DNA of 64,000 nt, taken from positions 1 through 64,000 of the forward strand of contig NZ_NMUM01000009.1 in assembly GCF_002812805.1 (NCBI RefSeq), in the 5' to 3' direction. Below are positions 8,317 through 16,511 of the stretch, piece by piece. The notes beneath the pieces are model-generated. The model saw nothing but the letters and a program-made list of their open reading frames with translations, was not told the origin of the DNA and did no database searches. Both the position numbers and the translations under genes were made by a program. Each line of letters begins with the position of its first letter. The first letter of the stretch is position 1. Source of the DNA: Microbacterium lacus. GTDB taxonomy: Bacteria; Actinomycetota; Actinomycetes; Actinomycetales; Microbacteriaceae.

Positions 8317-9000
8317 ATGACTGACGATGTTCGCATTGCGACCGTGGAAATCGCGGGCCCCGGGCGGAATCTTCTCAATCCCGAGGTGCTCCAGAGCATC
8401 GAGGACCAACTAATCGCTGCGGCAAATGACGCGGCGGTGGCCGGCATCATACTGACCGGAGCCGGCGACGATGCGTTCTGCGGCGGCCTTGATGTGCCGG
8501 CGATCAAGGCCGGCGCTGATCCCGTTCCCTTTTACCAGGGCTTGATCCGCGTGCTCAAGCTGCTGCCGACCTTGCCGAAGCCCGTTGCCGCAGCCGTGAA
8601 CGGAGACGCTCTGGCGGGCGGCGCAGGATTCGTTGCTGCCGTTGACTATGTCGTCTCCGTCCCGGACGCGAAGATCGGCTCTTACGAAGTCAGCGTCGGA
8701 GTATGGCCGATCGTCGCTCAAGTCGCCCTCATCAAGAGGCTTGGGGCCCGTGCTGCGATCGAGAACATCGCCAGCGGCGAGCCGTTCACGGCGGAACGCG
8801 CGCGGGAGGTCGGGTTGGTCAATGCGCTCGCACCTGCTGACAGGGTCATCCAGGCAACCGAGGACTGGCTTCGATTGGTCGCCCGCGGCGGTGCCACGGT
8901 TGCCGGCGGGCGCCCGTCTGTCTATCAGGTCGAAGAGATGGCCTATGGCGATGCACTGGACGCGGCGCTGCACAGCATCACTGCGGCCTACGCCAAGTAG
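8317..9000 (+). CDS. Enoyl-CoA hydratase/isomerase family protein
   Basis: A 227-residue crotonase-fold protein, slightly short for the family. The oxyanion-hole segments are FCGGLDVPAIK and LAGGAGFVAAVDYVVS. The catalytic Glu pair of true hydratases is not obvious: the second position falls in KIGSYEVSVGVWP, which has one Glu. It could be a hydratase, isomerase or hydrolase. ATG at 8317 is chosen because AAGGAGAG precedes it by four bases. It is divergent from the XRE-cupin regulator and ends at a strong bidirectional hairpin. Confidence 0.8.
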   Translation: MTDDVRIATVEIAGPGRNLLNPEVLQSIEDQLIAAANDAAVAGIILTGAGDDAFCGGLDVPAIKAGADPVPFYQGLIRVLKLLPTLPKPVAAAVNGDALAGGAGFVAAVDYVVSVPDAKIGSYEVSVGVWPIVAQVALIKRLGARAAIENIASGEPFTAERAREVGLVNALAPADRVIQATEDWLRLVARGGATVAGGRPSVYQVEEMAYGDALDAALHSITAAYAK

Positions 9001-9005
9001 CACAC

Positions 9006-9049
9006 ACGTTTCAGGCGGTGGACGAGCTTTCGTCCACCGCCTGAAACGT
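9006..9049. terminator. Bidirectional terminator hairpin
   Basis: A perfect 20-base stem with a 4-base GCTT loop sits between two convergent genes, six bases after the hydratase stop and 25 bases after the flavin reductase stop on the other strand. Confidence 0.8.
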
Positions 9050-9073
9050 GGGTGCTACCGGTCAATCCTGATT

Positions 9074-9658
9074 TCAGATAATTGCTGAGCGCTCTCCGAC
9101 CTGGTGCCAGCTTCGGTTCATGAAGACGAGTCCTTCGCGCTCCGGTTGCTGATCGAGTTCTGCCGCCGTGTAGTTCGACTCGATCGCCTGTGCGATCACG
9201 ATGGTCGATCCGCTCGCCTCCAGCCGATTCACCACCCGCGCGCGGATCCACGTGCGAACCGCATCAAACACCACTTCCCCGGTTGGGAGGCGGGACCAGA
9301 TGGTCGAGTCCGCGAATCGGTCGATTCCGCTCGTCGCGCCAAGTTTGGCGATCTCGATGCTGTCTGGGCCGATGAAGTGGACGACGACAGTATTGGCATC
9401 TTTCAGGACGCGCGCACTCGAGGACGACGATGACACGGAGAAGATTAGCAGCGGCGGATCGGCGCTCATAGAGGCGACCGATGTGGCCGTGAGGGCGACT
9501 GGGCCGGTTCCTGCGTCTGCCGTTACGACGGTCACGCCAGCAGGATGCCGACGGAAGATCGCCCGGAAATCGTCTGCGGAGAGCGTGTCCAGGACCAGAG
9601 CGCCACCCCCACTGCTCGACTCCTGCGCGTGCTTCGGGGTAGGGCTTTCTGACGTCAT
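9074..9658 (-). CDS. Flavin reductase (HpaC/flavin reductase-like domain)
   Basis: A protein of about 194 residues with the FMN-binding split-barrel fold. RRHPAGVTVVTA, VALTATSVASMSADPPLLIFSVS and VVHFIGPDS are the characteristic strands. Such proteins supply reduced FMN or FAD to a partner oxygenase; the acyl-CoA-dehydrogenase-like monooxygenases at 11426 and 13354 are the natural partners. The start is uncertain: ATG at 9658 has AAGGA 11 bases upstream, while the in-frame ATG at 9670 touches that site. Two copies of an AGTCA(C/G)AATAAA motif lie upstream. Confidence 0.85.
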   Translation of the reverse strand: MTSESPTPKHAQESSSGGGALVLDTLSADDFRAIFRRHPAGVTVVTADAGTGPVALTATSVASMSADPPLLIFSVSSSSSSARVLKDANTVVVHFIGPDSIEIAKLGATSGIDRFADSTIWSRLPTGEVVFDAVRTWIRARVVNRLEASGSTIVIAQAIESNYTAAELDQQPEREGLVFMNRSWHQVGERSAII

Positions 9659-9680
9659 GACTTCTACCATCCTTGGTGTG

Positions 9681-9828
9681 TGTCCAGCCGGTTCTCGTAT
9701 GTGCCATCGCAGCGAACACTTTATTGTGACTTCTCACATCCGGGCCTTGTGTCCAGCCAGCATTTCAAGACCGGCTCGTCGCAGCGACCTGTGTTTATTC
9801 TGACTTACTTTTTATCGGAAGTCCAGCC
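9681..9828. repeat. About 70-base periodic imperfect direct repeats upstream of the flavin reductase
   Basis: GTCCAGCC occurs at 9682, 9751 and 9821, a spacing of 69-70 bases. Between the copies, CGCAGCGA followed by a TTTATT(G/C)TGACTT block recurs twice (9720-9732 and 9794-9806). On the coding strand of the flavin reductase these read AGTCACAATAAA and AGTCAGAATAAA. They probably include its promoter or operators. Confidence 0.5.
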
Positions 9829-9830
9829 TT

Positions 9831-10688
9831 GTGCGCGGGGTTGAGTTTGACGAATCACCGAGTCAGGTCGCTGTGAGGGCCGTCCCTCCCGCTAGTCGCC
9901 GGACTGTTGATCTGACCGATCAGGATGGTGTCGGCGACGATTACTCGGGGCTTGTCGACGCGAGTCCGGTTGGGGCCGGCTGTCTACGCAGGGGCGGTCC
10001 CGTCACGAACCGCGGTGCCCAGATCATCGGCGTCCACACGGGAGAACCTGGGTGTCCCTTAGCGTCGGGCGACGACGTGAAACGGGGCGCCCCATGACTC
10101 TCCGCCCGATAGCGAGCGCCTCTGCCCTGCGGGTGACGATGCGTCATAGACACCACGAAGACCTACCAGCCGGGGCCGCTCCCGCGAACAGGACACACTC
10201 GATGTCGTCTTGGCTGCGCCCGACCGCCTCGAGGCAGTCAACCCCACACGCGAAGCAATTGCGTTCGCCGCCGCATGGAAGCACCCGAAGCCAGGAGAGT
10301 CGGAAGCCGTTTCTGCGCCAGGCCGTCCCCGCGCGCCCGCAAGGCTGGATCAGCTGGAACGATCGCCGACCGCTTGCGCGAAGCGCGTTAGCGCCACTCC
10401 CACCACACAGTGGGAAGTGCCTCGAGCGCCGCGACGGCCTCGTACGACCAGGAGCCGGCAAGGTCGAGCGTGGCGCCGGTCGCTTCGTGCTCGCGCAGTT
10501 CGAGGAGTTCAGCGTCGAGAATCGAGGGATCTTCACCCCGGCGACGCGCTCGATCCCTCGTCGATCCGCGCGAGCAGGGAGACGGGTGCTGCATCCGTCC
10601 GCTATCCGAGCAGGAGGTAGGACATCGTCATCGCACCAGTTCGCTATCCGGTGCCCGGCATCTTGCCAGGCTCGTCCGGGTCGGACGA
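9831..10688. other. Gene-poor stretch, nothing firmly supported
   Basis: No frame here has a ribosome site together with a recognisable domain. The longer open frames on both strands are arginine- and proline-rich and look like high-GC chance frames. The stretch leads into a pseudogene and is probably decayed DNA. Confidence 0.5.
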
Positions 10689-11230
10689 GAGGTCAATGGC
10701 ATCTACCTCAAGGTACTCACCGACAAGACTGGTTCGCTCATCGCCGCGGCTGCGCAATCGGGTCTGATTTTCGCGATGGGCCCGGCAGAGCTCGAGCGGC
10801 CGGTCGTCGTGTTTGGGGAGAAGGACGGGGTCGCGTTCCAGCTGCTCGACGGCTCGAAAACATGGTCGTGGACGCGAATTCATCGCTCGCCCTGCCGAGC
10901 GATGATCTGGTTCGCGCGAGAGAACAGCGAGTCGCCGGTGAGGATCGCGACGTTGTTGGCCCTCGCGCGCGTCGACCGCCTCGTCAAAGAGGTGGGCGTC
11001 ACCGACCGAATTGCCGACGCCGCGAGCCGCTACCTCTATGAAGCCGTCGGCAAGCGGGTGCGGCCGGCGTTGGCGCTCATCACCGCAGCTGGACGATGTT
11101 GAGTATCGATGTCATCGAGGACGCGACAGCACTCGAGATGATGCACCTCGGTTCGCTGTACCACCACGATGTGAAGGATGCCCCTGACAAAATGCCGTGC
11201 GGTACCCAGTGCGCACGCAGTTTGGCCCGC
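10689..11230 (+). pseudogene. Scrambled polyprenyl diphosphate synthase remnant
   Basis: Three pieces of a trans-prenyltransferase are recognisable. At 10689-10860 the mid-to-late segment YLKVLTDKTGSLIAAAAQ ... PVVVFGEKDGVAFQLLDG is read. At 10938-11099 the N-terminal segment ADAASRYLYEAVGKRVRPAL follows. After a frameshift, 11096-11194 gives ALEMMHLGSLYHHDVKDAP, a damaged first Asp-rich region, and then AVPSAHAVW in a third frame. The order is wrong (middle before N terminus) and the frames shift, so the gene is dead and rearranged. Intact homologues make heptaprenyl-type diphosphates for menaquinone. Confidence 0.7.
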
Positions 11231-11425
11231 CTTCACCAGCGATGCGAGTTCGCTGGATCGCTATGCGGTGAGTGTGCGGACGAAGAGACCCCAGTCCGGC
11301 GAGGAGAAGCGATTACTGCTTTGGACGTCTCCCTTCTCGTTCGGCCATATGGATCCAAATGCCGATTGTTGGGGGAGGGGCTGGTTCGGGATCGAAGTGG
11401 CTCCCATCCCGAACCAGCCGGGGGC

Positions 11426-12625
11426 TCAAACCAGAGGCGTAACGGAATCCCCATCTTCGCGGCCGAGAAGGGCCTTCCCGTAAAGCTCGTAACCGAGCGC
11501 CGGAAGAACGAACGCGTGCCGTGACGCGACTGCCTGGTCACGCCAAAGGCGCTGCAACGGGTTCACTTCCGCGAAAGCTCCCGACCCGTGCGCGGTGAGC
11601 AACATCTCAATGGCGCGAGCGGTGTGCTCGACGATCCAGCCCACGTACGCACGATTTCGAGCTCGGGTCAAGTAGTCCGGATAGACGCCCTGAGCAGCGG
11701 GGATGTCGATCTCGTCAGTGGCGCGGTGGGCGAACCCTTCCGCAGCTTCCAGCAGCAGCGCGGCCTTGGCGATGTCGAGTTGGAATGCGATCGAGTCACT
11801 CTGTCGCTCGAAGCTTGTGTATGCGATGGCTTTCGAGTCTGCCTTCGAGATCACCCTCTCTAGCACGGCACGGCCCATGCCGAGCTGCGGGCCGACGAGA
11901 ATGATGTTCAGCACGGGAATCCACCCCGCCCGGTAGACCGCGGGAGTGTCCTCGGTCGTGCCAGGGTAGGTGCCTCGCAAGGCAGGTTCCCCACGCATCA
12001 CACGGTGATCGGGAACGAAAACGTCAGTCGCGCTGAGCGCGTTGCTTCCGCTCGAACGCATGCCGGCCACATGCCAGATGTCCTTGAAGCCGAGATCCGA
12101 GCGCGGGATCAGCAGTTGCGCGGTGTCAACGAAGTCACCATTCTCGTCGACGAGCTCGGCCCCGAGAATCGCCCACTGCGTGTGCCACGATGCCGAGTTG
12201 TAGCTCCACTCCCCGCTGACGAGGTACCCACCATCAACGCGCTGGGTCTTACCGTTTGTGGCTAGGACCACGGAGACCTTTGCGTTGCGATCCTCACCCC
12301 ACACATCATCCTGCGCCTTCTCGGGATAAAGCGCGGTCAGCCAGTTCGCGATGTTGGTGAGCGCGACGACCCAGGCAGTCCCGCCGTCGCCCTTGCCGAC
12401 GGCTGCGCCCACGTCGACCTGCGCACGAGAATCACCTTCATATCCTCCATACTTGGCTGGCTGCGTCACCCGGAAGGCTCCGATTGCCTCGAGGGCATCG
12501 ATCGACTCCTGCGACACGCGTCGTTCTGCTTCGCCTTGCGCTGCGTTCTTCTCAATCAGCGGGCGGATCTCATCGATCCTCTCCAGGAGGGCGGAGATGT
12601 CAGGGGGCAAACTGCTATCGACCAT
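11426..12625 (-). CDS. Acyl-CoA dehydrogenase-fold flavin monooxygenase, copy A
   Basis: A 399-residue protein with the acyl-CoA dehydrogenase layout: N-terminal helices (ALEAIGAFRVTQPAKYGGYEG), the flavin-contact strand VSGEWSYNSASWHTQWAILGA, WHVAGMRSSGSNALSATDVFVPDHRV, and a C-terminal helical domain ending ASRHAFVLPALGYELYGKALLG. It lacks a recognisable catalytic-base Glu, and the C-terminal domain with NPLQRLWRDQAVASRHA fits the HsaA/DszC/IifC-type monooxygenases that use FMNH2 or FADH2 from a separate reductase. The flavin reductase at 9074 is the likely partner. ATG at 12625 has AAAGGAAGA eight bases upstream. Its paralogue lies at 13354. Confidence 0.8.
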   Translation of the reverse strand: MVDSSLPPDISALLERIDEIRPLIEKNAAQGEAERRVSQESIDALEAIGAFRVTQPAKYGGYEGDSRAQVDVGAAVGKGDGGTAWVVALTNIANWLTALYPEKAQDDVWGEDRNAKVSVVLATNGKTQRVDGGYLVSGEWSYNSASWHTQWAILGAELVDENGDFVDTAQLLIPRSDLGFKDIWHVAGMRSSGSNALSATDVFVPDHRVMRGEPALRGTYPGTTEDTPAVYRAGWIPVLNIILVGPQLGMGRAVLERVISKADSKAIAYTSFERQSDSIAFQLDIAKAALLLEAAEGFAHRATDEIDIPAAQGVYPDYLTRARNRAYVGWIVEHTARAIEMLLTAHGSGAFAEVNPLQRLWRDQAVASRHAFVLPALGYELYGKALLGREDGDSVTPLV

Positions 12626-13353
12626 GGAACGGTCTTCCTTTCGCTCTGAAATGGTTAGTGAAGTCTTCTGTAGCTCACTGCAGTGGAACACCGTTCAGCT
12701 CGCACCGGGTTCGGACAGGGTCTCGGTTCGCCCTCCCGCGATCTACTGGATATCCGAGGAGGATCGGGGCAGCGTTGTCGGCGCATCGACGCCTCCTTCC
12801 TCAACCCTGAGGTCAGGTTCAGCGCACGGATGCACTTTAGTCCTACCTGACGTTTTCACAGCCTGTGTAGTCACAATAAACGAGTGCAAGTTCCGAAAGC
12901 AACACTCGGCTTTACAGCCCGCCCCGTTCATGGGTCAGTCGCCGCCGGTTCAAGGCAGCTCATCTCCGAGCTTCCCGAAGCGAGCGGCCTGGTGGTCCTC
13001 GCGCCGATCAACATCGCATAGTGGCCGTTAGTCTGGCGCGATTTCGGCAGCAGTTCACCAGGCCGGATCGCCTCGACTGACACCCCTGTGGAGTCACGCG
13101 GGTCGCTCTCTGAACCTGTACAGGAGCTTCGACCGCGAAGCCCTGCTGTTCAATCGGCACAAGTGACTGTCGTGACCATTCGAACAGGATGTGTGCTATG
13201 CATCGAGATGGAGTGATGACCAATTGCTGGCCCCTGCAATACCGGACCCTCGGTCTGACGCGTGGCCTACCGCTGAGAAACTCAATGGCTGAGGGCACGA
13301 CCACCGCGTCGACGACCGAAGCGGCGTCCATGCCCTCAGCGGTTGAGCCTTCG
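12626..13353. other. 728 bases without a supported gene
   Basis: This holds the upstream region of monooxygenase A and the 3' side of monooxygenase B. AGTCACAATAAA at 12869-12880 repeats the motif found upstream of the flavin reductase. No open frame here has a domain that I recognise, and base composition and broken frames suggest decay. Confidence 0.5.
12869..12880 (+). promoter_or_regulatory. Shared motif AGTCACAATAAA
   Basis: The same 12 bases occur on the opposite strand at 9720-9731 upstream of the flavin reductase, with a one-mismatch copy at 9794-9805. It lies 244 bases ahead of monooxygenase A. An operator common to the reductase and oxygenase genes is an inference from position and identity. 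Confidence 0.35.
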
Positions 13354-14595
13354 CTAAATCGGCATGACGAACTCGTCGATGCCGAGCAGCGACTTCCCGT
13401 ACGTTTCCTTCGAAACGCCCACGTTCACCAACGCATGACGGCTTGCCGTTTCCGAGTCCCTCCATATCTGCTGAAGTGGGTTCACCGAGGCAAAGGCGGC
13501 CGAACCGATAGCAGTGAGCATTTTATCGATGGACTCTCGACATAGCACCGCTATGGTCGCCGCATCCATCCGAATACGTGCGCGCGTTGCCCAATCGATT
13601 TGACCACGATTGGTTACCGCGGCGGCATCGATGTCATAACTAGCTCGCCGCCCAAGCATGCGTGCAGTGTCAATCGCGTTCGCAGCCTCGGCGACCGCAA
13701 TCTGGTTCGTCGGCGCGTCGCTCCCCTTTGCATACTTTGTGTTTGTGACGCCGCGCGTCGGAAGCTTTTCGAGAGCATAATCCAGAGCTGCCTGAGCAAG
13801 TCCGACTTGAGCCCCAACGAGCACTAGATCGTGGTTGGGGACCATAGGCGTGAGATATTCGAGCTCATCGGTGAACTCGGACGCGTAGTTTCCTTCGACT
13901 AGATTGTCAAAGCTTTGAGTGCGGTAGTCCGGCGCGAAAACCTCTGTGCCGACGACTGTGTTGCTCCCAGAGCCACGCATTCCTGCGACATACCACGTGT
14001 CTTCAAGCGTGACCTCGTCCATCGGAACGAGAGTCATCATCCGTACCGGTGCGCCATCAATCTCGACGACGAACCCGAGCTCCGCCCATTGTGCGTGGAG
14101 GGACCCTGACGCGTACGGCCAACGGCCGCTGATTACATAGCCACCGTCAACCTTGCGCGCCGATGCGGTAGGGCCGGCAGCAGGATTCGTTACAGTGGTG
14201 ATGCGTGCACGCGGATTCGCGCCCCAAATGTCGTCCTGGGCCTCGCGTGAGTAGGTGCCGACGTCCCAGGCGTTTGAGTTGAGCAACGCAAACGCCCAAG
14301 CTGTACCCCCATCTCCCCGTGCGATTTCGGCGGTGAGCTCGAACAGCGTTCGAAAATTGCTCTGGAATCCGCCATAGCGACGAGGAGTGCAGACCTGGAA
14401 GAGGTCAAGTTCTTCCAGCCCATCGATCACCACTTCGGAGACACGGCGGTCACGATCGCTGTCTGGGGCATGTTCATGGATAAGTGAGTAGAGCGATTGG
14501 GCGCGGCCGAGGAGGTCAAGGTTCGGCTGTGAGATTTCTGGAACGAACGAATGCGCACCATCTGACGCCGCAGTAGCCGATTGGACAGATTTCAT
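13354..14595 (-). CDS. Acyl-CoA dehydrogenase-fold flavin monooxygenase, copy B
   Basis: A 413-residue paralogue of the protein at 11426 with the same sequence of blocks: LEELDLFQVCTPRRYGGFQS, GRWPYASGSLHAQWAELGF, WYVAGMRGSGSNTVVGTEVF, and NPLQQIWRDSETASRHALVN. The two share motifs through their whole length and probably arose by duplication, but they are divergent enough to have different substrates. It probably needs reduced flavin from the reductase at 9074. AAAGGAGAG lies eight bases before ATG at 14595; an upstream in-frame start at 14625 is less well placed. A GTTCA/TGAAC inverted repeat lies 70 bases upstream. Confidence 0.8.
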   Translation of the reverse strand: MKSVQSATAASDGAHSFVPEISQPNLDLLGRAQSLYSLIHEHAPDSDRDRRVSEVVIDGLEELDLFQVCTPRRYGGFQSNFRTLFELTAEIARGDGGTAWAFALLNSNAWDVGTYSREAQDDIWGANPRARITTVTNPAAGPTASARKVDGGYVISGRWPYASGSLHAQWAELGFVVEIDGAPVRMMTLVPMDEVTLEDTWYVAGMRGSGSNTVVGTEVFAPDYRTQSFDNLVEGNYASEFTDELEYLTPMVPNHDLVLVGAQVGLAQAALDYALEKLPTRGVTNTKYAKGSDAPTNQIAVAEAANAIDTARMLGRRASYDIDAAAVTNRGQIDWATRARIRMDAATIAVLCRESIDKMLTAIGSAAFASVNPLQQIWRDSETASRHALVNVGVSKETYGKSLLGIDEFVMPI

Positions 14596-14664
14596 TTGGA
14601 TCCCTCTCCTTTGATAGACGACCATGTGTCGGCACCCTCGCCGACATCAGTCCTCATTGATCTC

Positions 14665-14681
14665 GTTCACTATAAATGAAC
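14665..14681. promoter_or_regulatory. Inverted repeat upstream of monooxygenase B
   Basis: GTTCA-CTATAAA-TGAAC, with 5-base arms and a 7-base A/T-rich centre, lies 70 bases ahead of the start of monooxygenase B. The TATAAA core could also be a -10 element. Confidence 0.35.
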
Positions 14682-15030
14682 ATCTTCACGTGCGCCAGAT
14701 GCGAGAAGGATTCCTTCCGACGCGGACTCCGCCGGCGAGACCTCGTGGGCCGTCCGTGTGAATTTAACCATCGACCGCCCCACAATTGCGCGACGAATCC
14801 ACCACGCGCGGAGGGCGACCGAATCGAATTGCGAGGATCTGCGTATCGATCCCTCGGATGACCCGATTGGCCGATCATGCGGTGGTTTGAGCGCGAAGAG
14901 TCCATCGCCGACCTGTGCAAGACTGCCGTTTGTTGTGCGCGTCAGCACTGCTCAAGCCGGCGATTCCCGACGCTGCTCGCTCCTGAGCGATCAGTTCCGT
15001 GCGGCCAGGCGCCGGCCGGATCGGCCGTAC

Positions 15031-15345
15031 AAACAGCCGGATCGCGTCTGCCGCGACAAGGCACACTCGTCGAGCGTGATCCGTAGGCATCTATATGGGC
15101 GCAGCATCATCGCCGACACCTCGAACCCTCTCCTCAGCACGGACACCGCACACGCCGCGGACTGAAGGGTGGCCGGCCAGTGAACGACGACGTCGACAAC
15201 TACATGGCCCGAAACACCGTCGAACGAGGATGAACGAAGACGATAGGCGATGGCGCGAACCCGCGGCCGGTTACGACAAGCTCGCCCCCACTTGCCGCTG
15301 CGGGCGCTCTTCTCGGGCCCCATCGCTTTCTGGCTGAAGCGGTTA
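15031..15345 (+). pseudogene. Degenerate IS5-type transposase fragment
   Basis: DRVCRDKAHSSSVIRRHLYGRSI (read in two parts at 15040-15110) matches the ADKAYSSRAIRxYLRRRGI block of IS5-group transposases. YMARNTVERG at 15200-15230 and, one frame over, WREPAAGYDKLAPTCR at 15250-15300 match the C-terminal RNxVERxF...W.xxATRYDKLAxxYR block. The middle is missing and the frame shifts, so it is inactive. The preceding 14682-15030 holds nothing that I recognise. Confidence 0.65.
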
Positions 15346-15533
15346 GGAGACGTGTCTCGATGCGGAATAGCTTGCAAGCCGCACCGTTCAGTGGTTCTTG
15401 ACAACCAACAGAGTGTTCTGCGAACATAAACAAAATTTGGACGCTGACGTGCTTCGTCCCAGTCGAAGTAGTTGCCTCGCCTGCCCGAGCGGCTCATGTG
15501 AGCGCCGCCGTCCCTTCATGGAGAGGAAGATCA

Positions 15534-16094
15534 ATGACGCTGACCAACACCGAGGTTCCTGGCTTTCGCGCAGGTAAGTGGGTTCTCGACCCAACTCACA
15601 GCGAAGTAGGCTTCCACGTTCGTCACATGATGGTCTCGAAGGTTCGGGGCGCTTTTGGTGTAAAATCAGCCACTCTGATTGCGTCTGACAATCCCTTGGA
15701 TTTCGTCCTCCACGCTACGGTCGACGCAGCATCCGTAAATACGAACTTGCAGATCCGCGACGACCATCTTCGATCGGTCGACTTTCTCGACGTCGCACGA
15801 TTCCCGACGATGGAATTTGTATCAAGCGGCGCTCGAGTGAGCGGTGATGAGTTTCTCGTCGATGGCGAATTGACGATCCGCGATGTGACTCGGTCTATTA
15901 CATTTCAGGTCGAGCTGGGCGGATTTGGCTATGACACGGACAAGGTGTATCGAGCAGGCGCTTCTGCGAAGACAACCATCGATCGAGAGGATTTTGGCCT
16001 GACCTGGAGCGCGACGCTCGAGACAGGTGGGCTTGTGGTTGGGAAAGAAGTGACGATTCTCCTGGAGTTGGAAGGTTTTCTCACCGAAGAGTGA
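15534..16094 (+). CDS. YceI family lipocalin-like protein
   Basis: A 186-residue protein with no signal peptide. GKWVLDPTHSEVGFHVRHMMVSKVRGAF is the classic YceI opening (read as DPTHSxVxFxVxH), followed by LRSVDFLDVARFPTMEF and the C-terminal SATLETGGLVVGKEVTILLELE. YceI proteins form a beta-barrel that binds a long isoprenoid or amide. Cytoplasmic actinobacterial versions are common, but their role is unknown. GAGAGGAAGA precedes the ATG at 15534 by four bases. A polyprenyl synthase relic lies nearby at 10689, which may be coincidence. Confidence 0.9.
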   Translation: MTLTNTEVPGFRAGKWVLDPTHSEVGFHVRHMMVSKVRGAFGVKSATLIASDNPLDFVLHATVDAASVNTNLQIRDDHLRSVDFLDVARFPTMEFVSSGARVSGDEFLVDGELTIRDVTRSITFQVELGGFGYDTDKVYRAGASAKTTIDREDFGLTWSATLETGGLVVGKEVTILLELEGFLTEE

Positions 16095-16511
16095 CTTGAG
16101 TGGGATGTGCTCGCACCCTGCGGATTTCATTCCGGCCAGGTTGGCTTCCAGGGTTACGACGACGTGCCCAGCTACGACCTCGATTCATTCGCTCGAGTGG
16201 TTTCGGTGTCCCCCAACACAACGATCAGGTGTGATGATCTTGCGGCCTCCGTCGAGCCAGTACGCCTGGTGCTCGTTGGGCACTCGGTGCCCAGCTGGGC
16301 TGAGGTCCCAGACATGATCCAGTCGAGCGGGTCGAGATCGAGACGCGCGGAGAACCGCTCGGTTCAATTCATCATCAAGGTCCAGCCCGCTGAAACGAAT
16401 GCGCGCCAACGAGCTCAGTTGGGTCATCGACATCCATTTCATGCGGCTGAGCACGCTCAGTCACGAATCCGGCCGATCCAAGAAGTGACCGCGGGGGATG
16501 CCACGACCATG
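16095..16511. other. 417 bases without a supported gene
   Basis: A minus-strand frame at 16185-16454 reads protein-like (ARIRFSGLDLDDELNRAVLR, DHVWDLSPAGHRVPNEHQ) but has no ribosome site and no family that I recognise. It may be a relic. Nothing else is supported. Confidence 0.4.

Noticed and set aside
9681..9828. A short CRISPR-like array
   Set aside because: Only three short matches with a 70-base period and related, not unique, intervening sequence; no cas genes are near.
10052..11041. Long plus-strand open frame between the flavin reductase and monooxygenase A
   Set aside because: Its translation is rich in Arg, Pro and Ser; the recognisable prenyltransferase pieces lie in other frames, so this is a chance frame across decayed DNA.
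7344..14600. A recurring ATGGATCCAA(A/T)TG string as an operator
   Set aside because: One copy is at the ribosome-site spacer of monooxygenase B and another lies in noncoding DNA far from a start; the resemblance is short and probably chance.
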